A stretch of DNA of 64,000 nucleotides from Prochlorococcus marinus str. MIT 9401. Its GTDB lineage: Bacteria; Cyanobacteriota; Cyanobacteriia; PCC-6307; Cyanobiaceae. Of the stretch, positions 24,479 to 35,336 are shown piece after piece (positions within the stretch are counted from its first letter, which is position 1; each line of letters starts with the position of its first letter). The stretch lies in contig NZ_JNAR01000016.1 of NCBI RefSeq assembly GCF_000760095.1, positions 62,001-126,000 of the forward strand. Direction: 5' to 3'. The notes beneath the pieces were generated by a model. The model saw only the letters and a program-made list of their open reading frames with translations, was not told the origin of the DNA and did not search any database. The position numbers and the translations under genes were made by a program.

Positions 24479-25126
24479 TTATCTACCTAATAGCGAAAGT
24501 CCATGACTATCTGTTCCGCATGTTTTTAGCATTGAATATTTATCTGCTAATTTATCTATTTCTGAACATACAAATAAACTAGGATTCCATACTTCATTAA
24601 GTTCATAATCGTACCAAACCTCTATTCCATCAATACCTTGTGTTTTGGCCTCTGGAATTAATTTATAAAAGGGAATCCTATATCTCGCTGGATGAGCAAG
24701 AAATGATAAACCACCAGCTAAATTTATTGCTTTGATAACTGATTTAATATTTAAATCATTACCTATTGGAGACTCTCCAAGGATATAGGGATTTAGGTAT
24801 TTACTTTTTATATCTATTCCCAATCCAATTACATGTACTAAACATCCAAGAATTAAACAATTAATTTCTATTCCGGAAATTAACGTAAAAGAATCTTTAG
24901 GATAATTTTTGAGTATATTATTTTTTTTTATATATTCATGAGCTTTAATTGTATGATGATCGGTTATTGATAAAAATTTCAAGTTATTTTTATAAGCTTG
25001 TTCTAAAAGTTCATATGGTTCTAGACTTCCATCACTAAATTTTGTATGACAGTGAAAATTAATATTTTTAGGACAACTATTTTTATTAATATTGGAAGTT
25101 AATTTTACTAAGTCCTCCTTATTCAT
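24479..25126 (-). CDS. PHP-domain metal-dependent phosphoesterase
   Basis: Polymerase-and-histidinol-phosphatase fold. Metal ligands are visible: His25 and His27 in NFHCHTKFSDGS, then Asp58-His59-His60 in SITDHHT, a GIEINC block, FLAHPARYR and the C-terminal TCGTDSHG. Substrate cannot be told from the sequence; relatives hydrolyse nucleotide or nucleic-acid phosphoesters (for example 3',5'-nucleoside bisphosphates). At 215 aa it is short but has all metal motifs. Its start overlaps the end of the hemJ-like gene by 8 nt. Confidence 0.88.
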   Translation of the reverse strand: MNKEDLVKLTSNINKNSCPKNINFHCHTKFSDGSLEPYELLEQAYKNNLKFLSITDHHTIKAHEYIKKNNILKNYPKDSFTLISGIEINCLILGCLVHVIGLGIDIKSKYLNPYILGESPIGNDLNIKSVIKAINLAGGLSFLAHPARYRIPFYKLIPEAKTQGIDGIEVWYDYELNEVWNPSLFVCSEIDKLADKYSMLKTCGTDSHGLSLLGR

Positions 25127-25685
25127 TACTTAAAGTATTCTCATTTTTCTTTCTAATCTTTGCATATAATTGTATTGAAGCCAACATGAAAAAAATTAGT
25201 CCAACTACGCTCCAAGTAGCAACACTAGTTGGAAAATTATTTTTAAAAATAACTAAAAGTACAATTATAAATAATAATAATGTAGGCAATTCATTTAATA
25301 ATCTAAGGTTTTTTGCTGAAATGGTTGAAGTCCCATTTTGTAATGAATACATTATTTTGTAACAATAAGAATGATAAATTACTAATCCTAAAACAAAAGA
25401 AATTTTAATTTGCAACCACTTCTCACTTAACCAACTTGGTTGCATAATAATCATGCATATAGCCATACTTAAAGCTAATATCATCCCAGGTGTTGTGATT
25501 ATATTCGCCAGCCTTTTTTCCATTAAGGTGTATTGTTTATTAAAGGCAATTTTTAATTCATTACCCATATTTTTAGATTCTTCATGATATATAAAAAGTC
25601 TTACTAAATAAAAAAGTCCTGCAAACCAAACGATTACACCAATAATGTGAAGTGATTTAAACCAGAGGTATGCTTCAGCTGCCAA
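25119..25685 (-). CDS. hemJ: HemJ-type protoporphyrinogen oxidase (UPF0093)
   Basis: Integral membrane protein that oxidises protoporphyrinogen IX to protoporphyrin IX, the branch point to heme and chlorophyll, in cyanobacteria lacking HemG/HemY. Five hydrophobic segments are visible. Family marks: WFKSLHIIGVIVWFAGLFYLVRLFIYH (conserved His at residue 13 and the downstream Arg), EKRLANIITTPGMIL, KISFVLGLVIYHSYC and NELPTLLLFIIVLLV. Length 188 aa is right. Upstream partner of the PHP gene. Confidence 0.9.
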   Translation of the reverse strand: MAAEAYLWFKSLHIIGVIVWFAGLFYLVRLFIYHEESKNMGNELKIAFNKQYTLMEKRLANIITTPGMILALSMAICMIIMQPSWLSEKWLQIKISFVLGLVIYHSYCYKIMYSLQNGTSTISAKNLRLLNELPTLLLFIIVLLVIFKNNFPTSVATWSVVGLIFFMLASIQLYAKIRKKNENTLSNE

Positions 25686-25773
25686 ATTACTAGATTAATT
25701 TAAAATTATATATTTTTAATATAGTTATATTTAACAATATCAAGAAATCTATTTTTCAAAAATTAATTAATAT

Positions 25774-27732
25774 TTATAACTCGTTAAAATATTCATATAT
25801 ATCATTTACTGAATTTTTTCCAAGTCCTTTAACTTTTGATAAATCCTCTTTACTAGCTATTCTTATCGCGTCTATTGATTTAAAATGCTCAAGCAATTCT
25901 CTTATTCTTGATGGTCCTAATCCACTGATTTGGGATAATTGAGATCTATTCATTCTCTTAGATCTTTTGTCTCTATGAAAAGATAATGCAAATCTATGCG
26001 CTTCATCTCTTACCCTTCTTAAAAGAAGAACTCCTTTTTGATTTTCATCAGTATCAAGAGACTTAGTAAAGCCTGGAATAAATATTTCTTCATTTTTTTT
26101 TGCTAATGAACATATAGTTACTTCTTCCTCAAGATTTAATTCTTTTAATGCTTTAATAGCTGCATTTAACTGTCCTTTTCCTCCATCAATCATTATTAAA
26201 TTAGGCCAATCTGATAGAAGTTCATTGTCTAATTTACTATTCGTTTTATCATTTAATATTGAAAAATCCCCTCCGTTTTTTTTAAATCTTGACCATTTTT
26301 TAAACCTTCTATGTATTACTTCATATATAGAAGCAAAATCATCACTATGTCCTACAAAAACGTTTGGATCTTTAATTTTATATTTCCTATAATGCTGTTT
26401 AGAAGGAATTCCATCAATAAAAACGACTTGTGATGCTACAGGATCACTACCTTGAATATGGCTTATATCATAACCTTCAATTCTTTTAGGTTGTTCGCTT
26501 AATTCAAGTATTTGGGCAAGATCCTCAATAGACGATTCATTATCTTGTATCCCATTTAATATTCTATCTAATTCCAATTTTGCATTTTTTAAAACCATTT
26601 CTACAGTTTCATGTTTTTTATTTCTTTTTGGGATTATGATTTTTACTTTCTTTTTTCTTAGCTCCGTTAACCAATCCTCTATGGTTGCTTGTTTTGGAAG
26701 GTTATATTGAATAAGAATTTCTGATGGTATTTCTACAGCTTCAACGTTCATATAATGCTCTTCTAATATCTTTTGTAGGATAAGATTTTCATCTTCATTA
26801 TTTAATTTTTGACTATAGCCAATTCTCCCAATGAGCTTACCAGATCTCATTTGGAAAATTTGTATACTAGCTACATTTTTTTCTGAAACTATTCCAAAGA
26901 TATCTCTATTAATTGAAGAATCTGGTACTGATATTTTTTGTGATTCCGTTAATAATTTTAAACCTGAAATTTGGTCTCTTATTTTTGCTGCATTCTCATA
27001 ATCTAAATCATTTGAAAATTGCAACATTTTTTTTTGTAAAAATATTTCTAAGTCATCATTTCTTCCCTGAAATATCATAGATACTTGTTTCATTATTTTT
27101 TTATAATCGTCAGATGATATAACTTCTTGGCAAACACCTGGGCATCTTCCTATTGAGTAATTCAAACAAGTTCTATCTTTATATACTGGCCTTGGTCTTT
27201 GTCTAAGTGGAAATATTTTTTTTATCGTAAATAATGTTCTCCTTAATAATCCGACATCAACATATGGTCCATAATATCTATCTAAATTATTTCTATTTCT
27301 TCTTCTTCTCGTAATAAATATGCGAGGATATTTTTCACTCCAGGTTATACAAAGATATGGATATTTCTTATCATCCTTTAAAAGAATATTAAAGTATGGT
27401 TTATTTGTTTTAATTAAATTTGACTCTAAATTTAATGCTTCATATTCGCTATCTGTGACTATTATTTCTATTTCTGTTATTTGACGAACCATCAAACTTA
27501 ATCGGGGAGTTAAATCTGAATAATTATTGAAATAACTACTTACTCTACTACGTAGTTTTTTAGATTTACCGATATAAAGTAAGTTATTATCAATATCTTT
27601 AAAAAGATAACAACCAGATGACTTTGGAATTTCAGATAATCTTGATTTTAATAACTCTTTATTATTAATTAATTTATATTCAATTTTAAAATTATATTTA
27701 TTATCTATTTTTTCTATAGAGGAATTACTCAT
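25774..27732 (-). CDS. uvrC: excinuclease ABC subunit C
   Basis: Makes both incisions in nucleotide excision repair with UvrA and UvrB. N-terminal GIY-YIG nuclease (about residues 36-110, SSGCYLFKDIDNNLLYIGKSKKLRSRV), UVR/UvrB-interacting motif (about 235-265, DLDYENAAKIRDQI), RNase H-like C-terminal nuclease (EGYDISHIQGSDPVAS and IMIDGGKGQLNAA), and two helix-hairpin-helix motifs at the end (LSQISGLGPSRIRELLEHF, LSKVKGLGKNSVNDI). Length 652 aa, complete. Confidence 0.98.
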   Translation of the reverse strand: MSNSSIEKIDNKYNFKIEYKLINNKELLKSRLSEIPKSSGCYLFKDIDNNLLYIGKSKKLRSRVSSYFNNYSDLTPRLSLMVRQITEIEIIVTDSEYEALNLESNLIKTNKPYFNILLKDDKKYPYLCITWSEKYPRIFITRRRRNRNNLDRYYGPYVDVGLLRRTLFTIKKIFPLRQRPRPVYKDRTCLNYSIGRCPGVCQEVISSDDYKKIMKQVSMIFQGRNDDLEIFLQKKMLQFSNDLDYENAAKIRDQISGLKLLTESQKISVPDSSINRDIFGIVSEKNVASIQIFQMRSGKLIGRIGYSQKLNNEDENLILQKILEEHYMNVEAVEIPSEILIQYNLPKQATIEDWLTELRKKKVKIIIPKRNKKHETVEMVLKNAKLELDRILNGIQDNESSIEDLAQILELSEQPKRIEGYDISHIQGSDPVASQVVFIDGIPSKQHYRKYKIKDPNVFVGHSDDFASIYEVIHRRFKKWSRFKKNGGDFSILNDKTNSKLDNELLSDWPNLIMIDGGKGQLNAAIKALKELNLEEEVTICSLAKKNEEIFIPGFTKSLDTDENQKGVLLLRRVRDEAHRFALSFHRDKRSKRMNRSQLSQISGLGPSRIRELLEHFKSIDAIRIASKEDLSKVKGLGKNSVNDIYEYFNEL

Positions 27733-27741
27733 TTATAGTGG

Positions 27742-28230
27742 TTACCCTCCATAATTCCAGCCAGTTGAAGATAAATTTAGTGAGTCAACATCATTATTCA
27801 GATAAGCAGATATAACTTCTCCTACAAAAACGGTATGGTCTCCATGCATAACACTTCCAACAACATTACATTCAACTCCTCCAACACTATCAACTAAAAT
27901 AGGCAATCCAAGTTCACCAAAATTAAATTCAACAGATTCAAATCTACCTCCTAATGCTTTTTGGGGTTTAAAGAAAACAGCTGCTAGATCCTTTTGATCA
28001 CTTTTTAGGACATTTAATGAGAACTTATTGGTGGACTTTATTATTTCATGACTAGAACCCTCTGCTCTAACCGCCATTACAACTAATGGTGGCGTGAAGG
28101 AACCTTGAGTTACCCAACTTGCAGTAAATCCATTTACTTCATTTTTATCCTCGTCTCTAACACCACAAATAAATAATCCGTGAGGTATTTTTCTTAATAA
28201 GATTTTTTTTGCTTCCAGATTTAATGTCAT
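27742..28230 (-). CDS. flavin reductase-like domain protein (FMN-binding)
   Basis: Split-barrel FMN-binding domain, 162 aa: RKIPHGLFICGV, NGFTASWVTQGSFTPPLVVMAV (the flavin-binding strand pair), INVLKSDQ-type NVLKSDQKDLA, and HTVFVGEVISA. It resembles the C-terminal module of cyanobacterial flavodiiron proteins, but here it is a free-standing gene, so it could be a flavin reductase or an electron carrier. It lies 9 nt upstream of uvrC on the same strand and is divergent from coaD. Confidence 0.85.
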   Translation of the reverse strand: MTLNLEAKKILLRKIPHGLFICGVRDEDKNEVNGFTASWVTQGSFTPPLVVMAVRAEGSSHEIIKSTNKFSLNVLKSDQKDLAAVFFKPQKALGGRFESVEFNFGELGLPILVDSVGGVECNVVGSVMHGDHTVFVGEVISAYLNNDVDSLNLSSTGWNYGG

Positions 28231-28289
28231 AATTGATTTATCTAATAATCTTATTTTAACTAAATTTCTTATTCGATCATAATAAATTC

Positions 28290-28763
28290 ATGAAAATTCT
28301 TTATCCAGGTACATTTGATCCTTTAACAAACGGTCATCTTGATTTAATAGAAAGGGCTGAAAAAATATTTGGAAATCTAGTAGTTGCTGTTTTAGAAAAT
28401 ACTTCTAAAACACCAACATTTAATCTTGAAAGAAGAATAATACAAATAAAAAATTCTCTTTCACATTTACCTAATATTGAAATTATTTCTTATTCTGGTC
28501 TAACTGTTGATTGTGCAAATGATCTAAAAGCTAATCTTATTCTTAGAGGCTTAAGAGCAATGAGTGATTTTGAGTATGAACTCCAGATTGCTCATACAAA
28601 TAAATCTCTTAATAATGATATTGAAACTATATTTTTATCGACAAATACAAACTATAGTTTTCTAAGTAGTTCTTTAGTAAAAGAAGTTGCAAAATTTGGT
28701 GGTGAAATTAATCACATGGTACCACCCTCTGTTGAAAGGGATTTAAAAGAATACTTTAAATAA
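28290..28763 (+). CDS. coaD: phosphopantetheine adenylyltransferase
   Basis: Fourth step of coenzyme A synthesis: 4'-phosphopantetheine plus ATP gives dephospho-CoA. Nucleotidyltransferase motif [19 protein letters not shown] (T/HxGH type) at residues 5-23, [17 protein letters not shown] near 92-108, and the ISSS/VKEVA block as [14 protein letters not shown] near 128-141. Length 157 aa is standard. Stands alone on the plus strand, convergent with the dacB-like gene with 8 nt between stops. Confidence 0.98.
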   Translation: MKILYPGTFDPLTNGHLDLIERAEKIFGNLVVAVLENTSKTPTFNLERRIIQIKNSLSHLPNIEIISYSGLTVDCANDLKANLILRGLRAMSDFEYELQIAHTNKSLNNDIETIFLSTNTNYSFLSSSLVKEVAKFGGEINHMVPPSVERDLKEYFK

Positions 28764-28771
28764 TATTTTTA

Positions 28772-29998
28772 TTAACAAGATTTCAAGTAATAAAGATCAC
28801 TTAATAATTTAAAAGCTTTTTCTTTATCAATTTGTTTAGAATTTTGGATTATGCTTATGATTATTGGCTTTTCATTTTTATATAAAAAGCCAGATAATGC
28901 AAATACATTTGAAAGAGTACCAGTTTTGCCAAAAAACTTTCCAGATATCTCACTATTTACAAATCTTTTAGCTAACGTTCCTCTTACTCCAGTAATTGAA
29001 AGTGTAGATTGATAAGCTTTAAAATCATTAAAATATCTCATTTTATCTAAAAATAATACAACTAACTTTGTTGTAATTTTATTTTTTCTAGACAATCCAC
29101 TAGCATCTGCAAAGTATGCATTAGTTACGGGGAGGCCTTTATTTTCAAGCCATCTTTTCAATTTTATATAGTCATTATCGTTCCATGTATTTGAGGCATT
29201 TTTAAAGAGAGATTCAGCTGTAAAATTATGGCTTTCAGAATTTGTTAGAGTTAATAATGAAAGAATTGGAGTTGAATATATTTTTTTTATCTCTTTAATA
29301 TTTTTTAAATAAAATGTTTTTTCTGAATCAAAAAAATTTATATATATTTTTGAATTTGGAAATTTATTTTTTAAATAATTTTTAATAAAATTTTTTAATG
29401 CATAAATATCATCATATTTATTGTTATTACTTTCTATTGCAAGAGATGTAATTGGAGAGCCATATTCGTATAGTTTATCAGTATTTGTCCAACCATTAGG
29501 CCAATATAATTTTGAATCAATTTCTACAATATTAAAGTTAATAATTTTATTTTCTTCAACGTTTGAAATTAGTTCGATTATATGTGCATAATTCAGATCT
29601 GGATCACCTTGACCGTGCAAATAATAATAGTTTTTATTTTTTTTTAATAAGGATGTTTTTAAATTATTATTTAATTTATATTTACTTAAGACATAAGCTG
29701 ATGAGAATAATTTTTGATTAGATGCTGGCAACCTTGGAACATCTTCATTGTATGAACTTATTATTTCCCCTTTATTATTAATAATTGATACACTAAAAGA
29801 ATCATCAAGCGTTTGATTCAATAAAGCATCATAGGTAGGACATCTTTTGTTTTTAGTAATTATTCCTGGGAAATTAAAATAAATACTATTTAAAAAGGTT
29901 ATTTTCTGATTTGCTAGTAAATATCTTATTAAGAAAGGAGATGTTACTAGTACAAGAACAACAAAGAAAAATGAATAAATTTTTTTTATCACATTCAA
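28772..29998 (-). CDS. dacB: D-alanyl-D-alanine carboxypeptidase / endopeptidase, S13 (PBP4 type)
   Basis: Periplasmic peptidoglycan hydrolase with a membrane anchor or signal at residues 8-29. Penicillin-binding triad: SxxK in LPASNQKLFSS near residue 90, SxN in SESHNFTAESL near 258, and KTG in FGKTGTLSNVFALSG near 357. HGQGDPDL and YFADASGLSR are also typical of the family. At 408 aa it is shorter than E. coli PBP4 (477), mainly in the insert domain. Last gene of the dapF-nifS-DUF1995 set, starting 1 nt after the DUF1995 gene. Confidence 0.9.
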   Translation of the reverse strand: MNVIKKIYSFFFVVLVLVTSPFLIRYLLANQKITFLNSIYFNFPGIITKNKRCPTYDALLNQTLDDSFSVSIINNKGEIISSYNEDVPRLPASNQKLFSSAYVLSKYKLNNNLKTSLLKKNKNYYYLHGQGDPDLNYAHIIELISNVEENKIINFNIVEIDSKLYWPNGWTNTDKLYEYGSPITSLAIESNNNKYDDIYALKNFIKNYLKNKFPNSKIYINFFDSEKTFYLKNIKEIKKIYSTPILSLLTLTNSESHNFTAESLFKNASNTWNDNDYIKLKRWLENKGLPVTNAYFADASGLSRKNKITTKLVVLFLDKMRYFNDFKAYQSTLSITGVRGTLAKRFVNSEISGKFFGKTGTLSNVFALSGFLYKNEKPIIISIIQNSKQIDKEKAFKLLSDLYYLKSC

Positions 29999-29999
29999 T

Positions 30000-30626
30000 C
30001 TATAAATTTACAAAAATAGATTCATTGTCGGGTTTAATTTCAAATTCTTTTTTAAAAAAATATCTTTTATTTTCTTCTTTGAAAAGCAACCAGTTATTTG
30101 GATAAATATGCATTAGTGCACCTTTATTTAAAGGCTGAAGAAAATAAATATTTTTCCAGGTTTTGACAAAGTTTTTACGTCGCTCTCTAATAACACTTCC
30201 TATACCAATATTGGCATCTTCAAATTTTGGATTTAATGAATAATGCGTTCCTTGATAATTATCAGACATTGGTTCAAATGAATCGAAATCATATGGCTGA
30301 GGTAGTATCGATATCATTGCACTATCAAAATTATTTATATTATTTGATTCATTAAATGATTTAAAAGTAAAAATTTTATCTTTGATATCTGGATAGTCTC
30401 TTTGAGCCAATGCTACAGCACCTTGATCAGCAAATGTTATAAATACATTATTATTTTTAGACAATATTTTGTAGATAGTTATTCCAATTCTGTTAAACTT
30501 CAATCCTTCAAAATTAAATTCTATAGTAAATCTTTTATTTGAATCTAATAAACTTGGAATAATTGCATCCTCCATATTTTTAAGAGATTCATTTAAATCT
30601 TTAGGTAATCTGTAATTGGTTGCCAT
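30000..30626 (-). CDS. DUF1995 family protein
   Basis: Soluble 208-aa protein of the DUF1995 family found in cyanobacteria and chloroplasts: YRLPKDLNESLKNMEDAI, RFTIEFNFEGLKFNRIGI, VFITFADQGAVALAQRDY and ALMHIYPNNWLLFKE. Plant members (LPA3-type) have been linked to photosystem II accumulation; whether that holds here is inference. Its start overlaps the nifS-like stop by a single base, so it is translated from the same transcript. Confidence 0.8.
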   Translation of the reverse strand: MATNYRLPKDLNESLKNMEDAIIPSLLDSNKRFTIEFNFEGLKFNRIGITIYKILSKNNNVFITFADQGAVALAQRDYPDIKDKIFTFKSFNESNNINNFDSAMISILPQPYDFDSFEPMSDNYQGTHYSLNPKFEDANIGIGSVIRERRKNFVKTWKNIYFLQPLNKGALMHIYPNNWLLFKEENKRYFFKKEFEIKPDNESIFVNL

Positions 30627-31798
30627 TAAAATTTGTCAATACATATTTGAATAAGTTCTAAAAATTTATCTATTTCTGACTTATTGTTTATTGATCCTAA
30701 AGTAACACGAATATTTGAATATAGTTCATCATCTTTTAAACCCATATTTTTAAGTGTTGAGCTAGGTTTCCCAGATAAGCTTGAACAAGCACTTCCGCTA
30801 CTTATGGCTATTCTATTTTCTGACATGAAATTAACAATCTTATAGGCCTTTATGGGCTCAAAAAGTTTATTTAATAGTAGAAAAGAAATATGATTGGGAA
30901 GCCTATGGTATACACTTCCAGTAATCTTTATGTGATTATTATCCTTAATTTTTTGAAAAAAATAATTTTTAAGTTCATTTATATTATTAGAAGGAAATTC
31001 TGTAATGTAATCATATAATTTTATTTTTCCTTTAATATTTTTTAATGATTCATACATTCCAGCGATTAATGGCAAAGCTTGTGTACCTTGTCTAATTGAA
31101 AATTCCTGACTAAGTGATATGTCATTATTTTTTAAAATATGTTTAGACTTTTCTTTTGTTAAAAGTATACCGATACCTTTTGGACCTCCAAATTTATGAG
31201 CAGATAAACTTAAAAAATCACATTTAAGATCCTTCCAACTGAATATTCCATTACTTAATATTTGAGTTCCATCTAAATGAAACATTATATTTAATTCTTC
31301 ACATTTGGAACCGATAAATTGAACAGGTTGTATTGATCCAATTTCACTTTGTCCCCAAATAATTGATACTAGTTTAGTTTCATTAGTTAAAATTTTATCG
31401 ATATTAGCAATATTTAAAATCCCATCATTTTTTACCGCCCATTCGTAAATATCCCAATTTTGTTTTCTAAGTTTATTAGCACAAATATTTGTTGCTTGAT
31501 GTTCAACATTTGAAATAACAACTCTACCATTTTTAAAGTTTTCATAAATATTATTAAATACAATATTTGTTGATTCCGATGAACCAGATGTAAAAATTAT
31601 ATTCTCTGGTTCTGCTTCAAATATATAAGCAATTTTAGATCTAATTTTTTCAAGATATGTAGAACATTTTATCCCTAGCTCATATGTAGATGAAGGGTTA
31701 TGCCAATAATTCTTATAAGTTGAATTTATTATATTTAAAACATTCTCAGATAATGGAGTTGTGGATGCATTATCTAAATATATAAAATTATTTTCCAT
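30626..31798 (-). CDS. cysteine desulfurase (NifS/IscS family)
   Basis: PLP enzyme that takes sulfur from cysteine for Fe-S clusters or thio-modification. Blocks: YLDNASTTPLSENVL at the N-terminus, FTSGSSESTNIVF, HLDGTQILSNG (His and Asp of the PLP site), PLP lysine in SLSAHKFGGPKGIG near residue 200, and the persulfide Cys in ISSGSACSSLSGKPS near 336. Length 390 aa. It overlaps dapF by one base upstream and the DUF1995 gene downstream. Confidence 0.93.
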   Translation of the reverse strand: MENNFIYLDNASTTPLSENVLNIINSTYKNYWHNPSSTYELGIKCSTYLEKIRSKIAYIFEAEPENIIFTSGSSESTNIVFNNIYENFKNGRVVISNVEHQATNICANKLRKQNWDIYEWAVKNDGILNIANIDKILTNETKLVSIIWGQSEIGSIQPVQFIGSKCEELNIMFHLDGTQILSNGIFSWKDLKCDFLSLSAHKFGGPKGIGILLTKEKSKHILKNNDISLSQEFSIRQGTQALPLIAGMYESLKNIKGKIKLYDYITEFPSNNINELKNYFFQKIKDNNHIKITGSVYHRLPNHISFLLLNKLFEPIKAYKIVNFMSENRIAISSGSACSSLSGKPSSTLKNMGLKDDELYSNIRVTLGSINNKSEIDKFLELIQICIDKF

Positions 31799-32658
31799 TA
31801 AATTACTAACATTGATCCTGAGAAAACCTTTTTAGCATTACCGGTCATTATGACTTCACAATCGTCTTTTGACCAATCTATTTTAAGATTACCTCCTGGT
31901 AAAGTTACAATAGTTTGCGAATTACATAGACCTAATTTATAAGCTGCTACATGAATAGCACAGGCGCCTGTTCCACAGGCTAAGGTTGGTCCTGCTCCTC
32001 TTTCCCATACTTTTACTTTTATATTATCTCTATTTAGAATTTGACAAAAATGCACATTAGTTTTTTCTGGAAATAATTCATTTTTTTCAAATATAGGCCC
32101 AAGTCTGGAAAGAACAATTGACTCTATATCTTGTATAAAGAATATTAAATGAGGATTTCCCATTCCTACGGCATAACCTATATTATTAAAATTTTTCTCA
32201 ATAAATTCATGTGAAGGAATTAAATTTATTTTTTTTTCAATTGTTGTTGGTATATTTTTACTTTCAAAAATCGGAACTCCCATTTTTACTGTAATTTCAT
32301 TATTTATATATTTTGCAATTTTTAAACCTGCTTTAGTCTCAATTTTATATTCTATATTTTTATTATTCTTTGAATCATTTACATGGAGATACTCAACTAA
32401 ACACCTAATTCCGTTTCCACACATTTGTGCTTCAGAACCATCAGAATTAAAGATTATCATTTTTGCATAATTATCTTTATTAGGTTCTTCTATGAAAATC
32501 ACACCATCTGCTCCAATCCCAAATTGCCTATTGCAAATATTTTTTATATCAATTATTTTATTTGTCTTGTAATTTTGATATAAATCATTTCCTCTAGAAT
32601 CAATCAGTATGAAATCATTACCATTACCTTGATATTTTTCAAAAGTTATTTTTTGCAT
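31798..32658 (-). CDS. dapF: diaminopimelate epimerase
   Basis: Converts LL- to meso-diaminopimelate for lysine and peptidoglycan. Both catalytic cysteines are visible: AQMCGNGIRCLVEY near residue 80 and TLACGTGACAIHVAA near 225. N-terminus FEKYQGNGNDFILIDSR is diagnostic. 286 aa. Likely first gene of dapF-nifS-DUF1995-dacB, and divergent from leuS across 107 bp. Confidence 0.97.
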   Translation of the reverse strand: MQKITFEKYQGNGNDFILIDSRGNDLYQNYKTNKIIDIKNICNRQFGIGADGVIFIEEPNKDNYAKMIIFNSDGSEAQMCGNGIRCLVEYLHVNDSKNNKNIEYKIETKAGLKIAKYINNEITVKMGVPIFESKNIPTTIEKKINLIPSHEFIEKNFNNIGYAVGMGNPHLIFFIQDIESIVLSRLGPIFEKNELFPEKTNVHFCQILNRDNIKVKVWERGAGPTLACGTGACAIHVAAYKLGLCNSQTIVTLPGGNLKIDWSKDDCEVIMTGNAKKVFSGSMLVI

Positions 32659-32765
32659 TTGTAGATAATATATTTTAAATTTTAATTATAAATTATTCCT
32701 TTTAACAATCTATTTCTATTTTATACAATGGATATTAAAATAATAATTTAATAAATAAAAATTAA

Positions 32766-35336
32766 GTGATTTCTCCCGATAAACAATATGTGGCTGATAC
32801 CAATTTATATAATCCTTCTGAAATAGAAAAAAAATGGCAGTCAATTTGGACAGAAAACAATTTATACAAAACCGATGAATTAACTGAGAATAGCGATAAA
32901 TTTTATGCCTTATCAATGTTTCCCTACCCTTCAGGTAATCTTCATATGGGACATGTTAGGAATTATGTTATTACAGACTTAATAGCTCGGTTCCAGAGGT
33001 TTAAGGGCAAATCGGTTTTACATCCAATGGGTTGGGATGCTTTTGGTTTGCCTGCTGAGAATGCAGCAATTGAGAGAGGTATTAGTCCAAGTGTCTGGAC
33101 AAAAAAAAATATTTCTCATATGAAGTCACAATTAAAACTTTTGGGACTATCAGTTGATTGGGATAGAGAATTTGCAACTTGTGATGAAAATTATTATATT
33201 TGGACTCAATATCTATTTTTAGAGTTATACAAGGCAGGTCTTGTATATCAAAAGGAATCAGAAGTTAATTGGGATCCTATAGATAATACAGTCTTAGCGA
33301 ATGAACAAGTTGACTCAGAGGGTAAATCTTGGAGATCTGGGGCAGTAGTTGAAAAAAAATTATTAAAGCAATGGTTTTTAAGGATTACTAATTATGCGGA
33401 TGAGTTATTGAAGGATTTAGAAAAATTAGATAACTGGCCAGAAAGAGTAAAAATAATGCAAGATAATTGGATTGGTAAGTCAATTGGTACAAATATTAAT
33501 TTCAATATTAATACCAATCCAGAAAAGAAAATAACTGTATTTACAACAAGACCAGATACTTTATTTGGTGTTACTTATTTAGCAATTTCTGTTAATCACT
33601 CATTAATTAAAAATATTTCTGATCAAGAAACCATACAAGATATAGAAAATCTTAAACAATATTTGAAAAATAATAAAGATAATGAACTTGAAAAAATTGG
33701 AATAAAAACTAGCTTAATAGCAATTAATCCAGTTAATTCTGAACCTATTCCTATTTGGGTGGCAAGTTATGTTCTTGACGAATACGGAACAGGAGCTGTT
33801 ATGGGAGTGCCTGCTCATGATCAAAGAGATTTTGATTTTGCCAAAAAAAATAATATTGATATTAAACAAGTCATAATAAAGGATAAAAGTGTACAAACTA
33901 AAGAACTTGATGAAGCTTATGTGGAAAATGGATATCTTATTAATTCAAATCAATACAATGGTATAGCAAATACTATTGCCAAATTAAAAATTTCAGAGGT
34001 GGGTGTAAATAATGGATGGGCCGAAAATAAGATTCAATATCGTTTAAGAGATTGGTTAATATCTAGACAAAGATATTGGGGATGTCCGATTCCCATCGTT
34101 AATTGTAAAAAATGTGGGTCTGTTCCATTAAACCAATCTGAATTACCTGTTGAATTACCAAAAGATATAGATATCTCGGCTAACAAGATTAATGCTTTAG
34201 GTGATAATAATAATTGGATAAATACAATATGTCCAAAATGTGGCATATTGGCAAAAAAAGAAACTGATACTATGGATACTTTTATGTGTTCATCATGGTA
34301 TTTTTTAAGATATCCATCTTCAAAATGTTCAAGTAAGCCATTTGAAAAGACTGAAATTAATAAATGGTTACCTGTAGATCAATATGTTGGAGGAGTAGAA
34401 CATGCAATATTGCATTTGTTATATGCAAGATTTTTCACTAAAGCTTTGCGGGATAATGAGCTATTTGAAATTGATGAACCATTTAAAAAACTATTAACAC
34501 AAGGAATGGTTCAGTCTGCAGCCTATAAAAACAATAAAACAGGTAAATATGTTTCGCCTTCCGATATTACTGACTTATCAAATCCTACAGATCCAATTGA
34601 CAATACCAAACTCGAAGTTCTTTTCGAGAAGATGTCTAAGTCAAAATATAATGGAATAGACCCTGAATCAGTAATTAAAAAATATGGAGCAGATACAGCA
34701 AGAATGTTTATATTATTTAAAGCACCGCCAGAAAAAGATTTGGAATGGGGAGATACAGATGTTGAAGGTCAATTTAGATTTTTAAGCAGGATTTGGAAGC
34801 TTTATATAAATTGTGCAAAAGATACTAATAGTAAATCTAATTCCTTTCCAGATGAAGAAAAAAGCTTAATAAAGTCAATGAATATTGCTATAAAAGAAAT
34901 TTCAAATGACATATTAAATAATCAGTTTAATACTGCGATTTCAGAACTAATGAAGTTTTATAATTCATTATCAAATTCCATTAATGACGTAAACAATAAT
35001 TTAAAAATTGAAGCTTTAAAAACATTTATTATTTTATTAGCACCATTTGCGCCTCATATTGCAGAAGAAATATGGCATGTTATGGGATTTAAAAAATCTG
35101 TGCATTTAGAACACTGGCCTTCCTTTAATCCCGAGGCACTAAAGGAAGATTCATATGAACTAGTAATACAAGTGAATGGAAAAGTTAGAGACAAAGTAAA
35201 TATTAATAATGATATGAGTGAAGATCAAATTAAAAAATTGACTCTTAAAAGACCTAACATATTAAAATGGACTCAAGATAAGGAAATAAGAAAAATAATT
35301 ATTGTTAAAGGAAAAATTATGAATATTGTTGTTTAA
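32766..35336 (+). CDS. leuS: leucyl-tRNA synthetase
   Basis: Class I synthetase, 856 aa. HIGH motif as [14 protein letters not shown] near residue 60, editing domain (CP1) with [14 protein letters not shown] and [22 protein letters not shown] as [13 protein letters not shown] near 622, and C-terminal anticodon region plus VNGKVRDK tail. The start is a GTG; the codon immediately before it in frame is TAA, so no longer start is possible. The stop overlaps the stop of the convergent pgi by 4 nt. Confidence 0.98.
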   Translation: MISPDKQYVADTNLYNPSEIEKKWQSIWTENNLYKTDELTENSDKFYALSMFPYPSGNLHMGHVRNYVITDLIARFQRFKGKSVLHPMGWDAFGLPAENAAIERGISPSVWTKKNISHMKSQLKLLGLSVDWDREFATCDENYYIWTQYLFLELYKAGLVYQKESEVNWDPIDNTVLANEQVDSEGKSWRSGAVVEKKLLKQWFLRITNYADELLKDLEKLDNWPERVKIMQDNWIGKSIGTNINFNINTNPEKKITVFTTRPDTLFGVTYLAISVNHSLIKNISDQETIQDIENLKQYLKNNKDNELEKIGIKTSLIAINPVNSEPIPIWVASYVLDEYGTGAVMGVPAHDQRDFDFAKKNNIDIKQVIIKDKSVQTKELDEAYVENGYLINSNQYNGIANTIAKLKISEVGVNNGWAENKIQYRLRDWLISRQRYWGCPIPIVNCKKCGSVPLNQSELPVELPKDIDISANKINALGDNNNWINTICPKCGILAKKETDTMDTFMCSSWYFLRYPSSKCSSKPFEKTEINKWLPVDQYVGGVEHAILHLLYARFFTKALRDNELFEIDEPFKKLLTQGMVQSAAYKNNKTGKYVSPSDITDLSNPTDPIDNTKLEVLFEKMSKSKYNGIDPESVIKKYGADTARMFILFKAPPEKDLEWGDTDVEGQFRFLSRIWKLYINCAKDTNSKSNSFPDEEKSLIKSMNIAIKEISNDILNNQFNTAISELMKFYNSLSNSINDVNNNLKIEALKTFIILLAPFAPHIAEEIWHVMGFKKSVHLEHWPSFNPEALKEDSYELVIQVNGKVRDKVNINNDMSEDQIKKLTLKRPNILKWTQDKEIRKIIIVKGKIMNIVV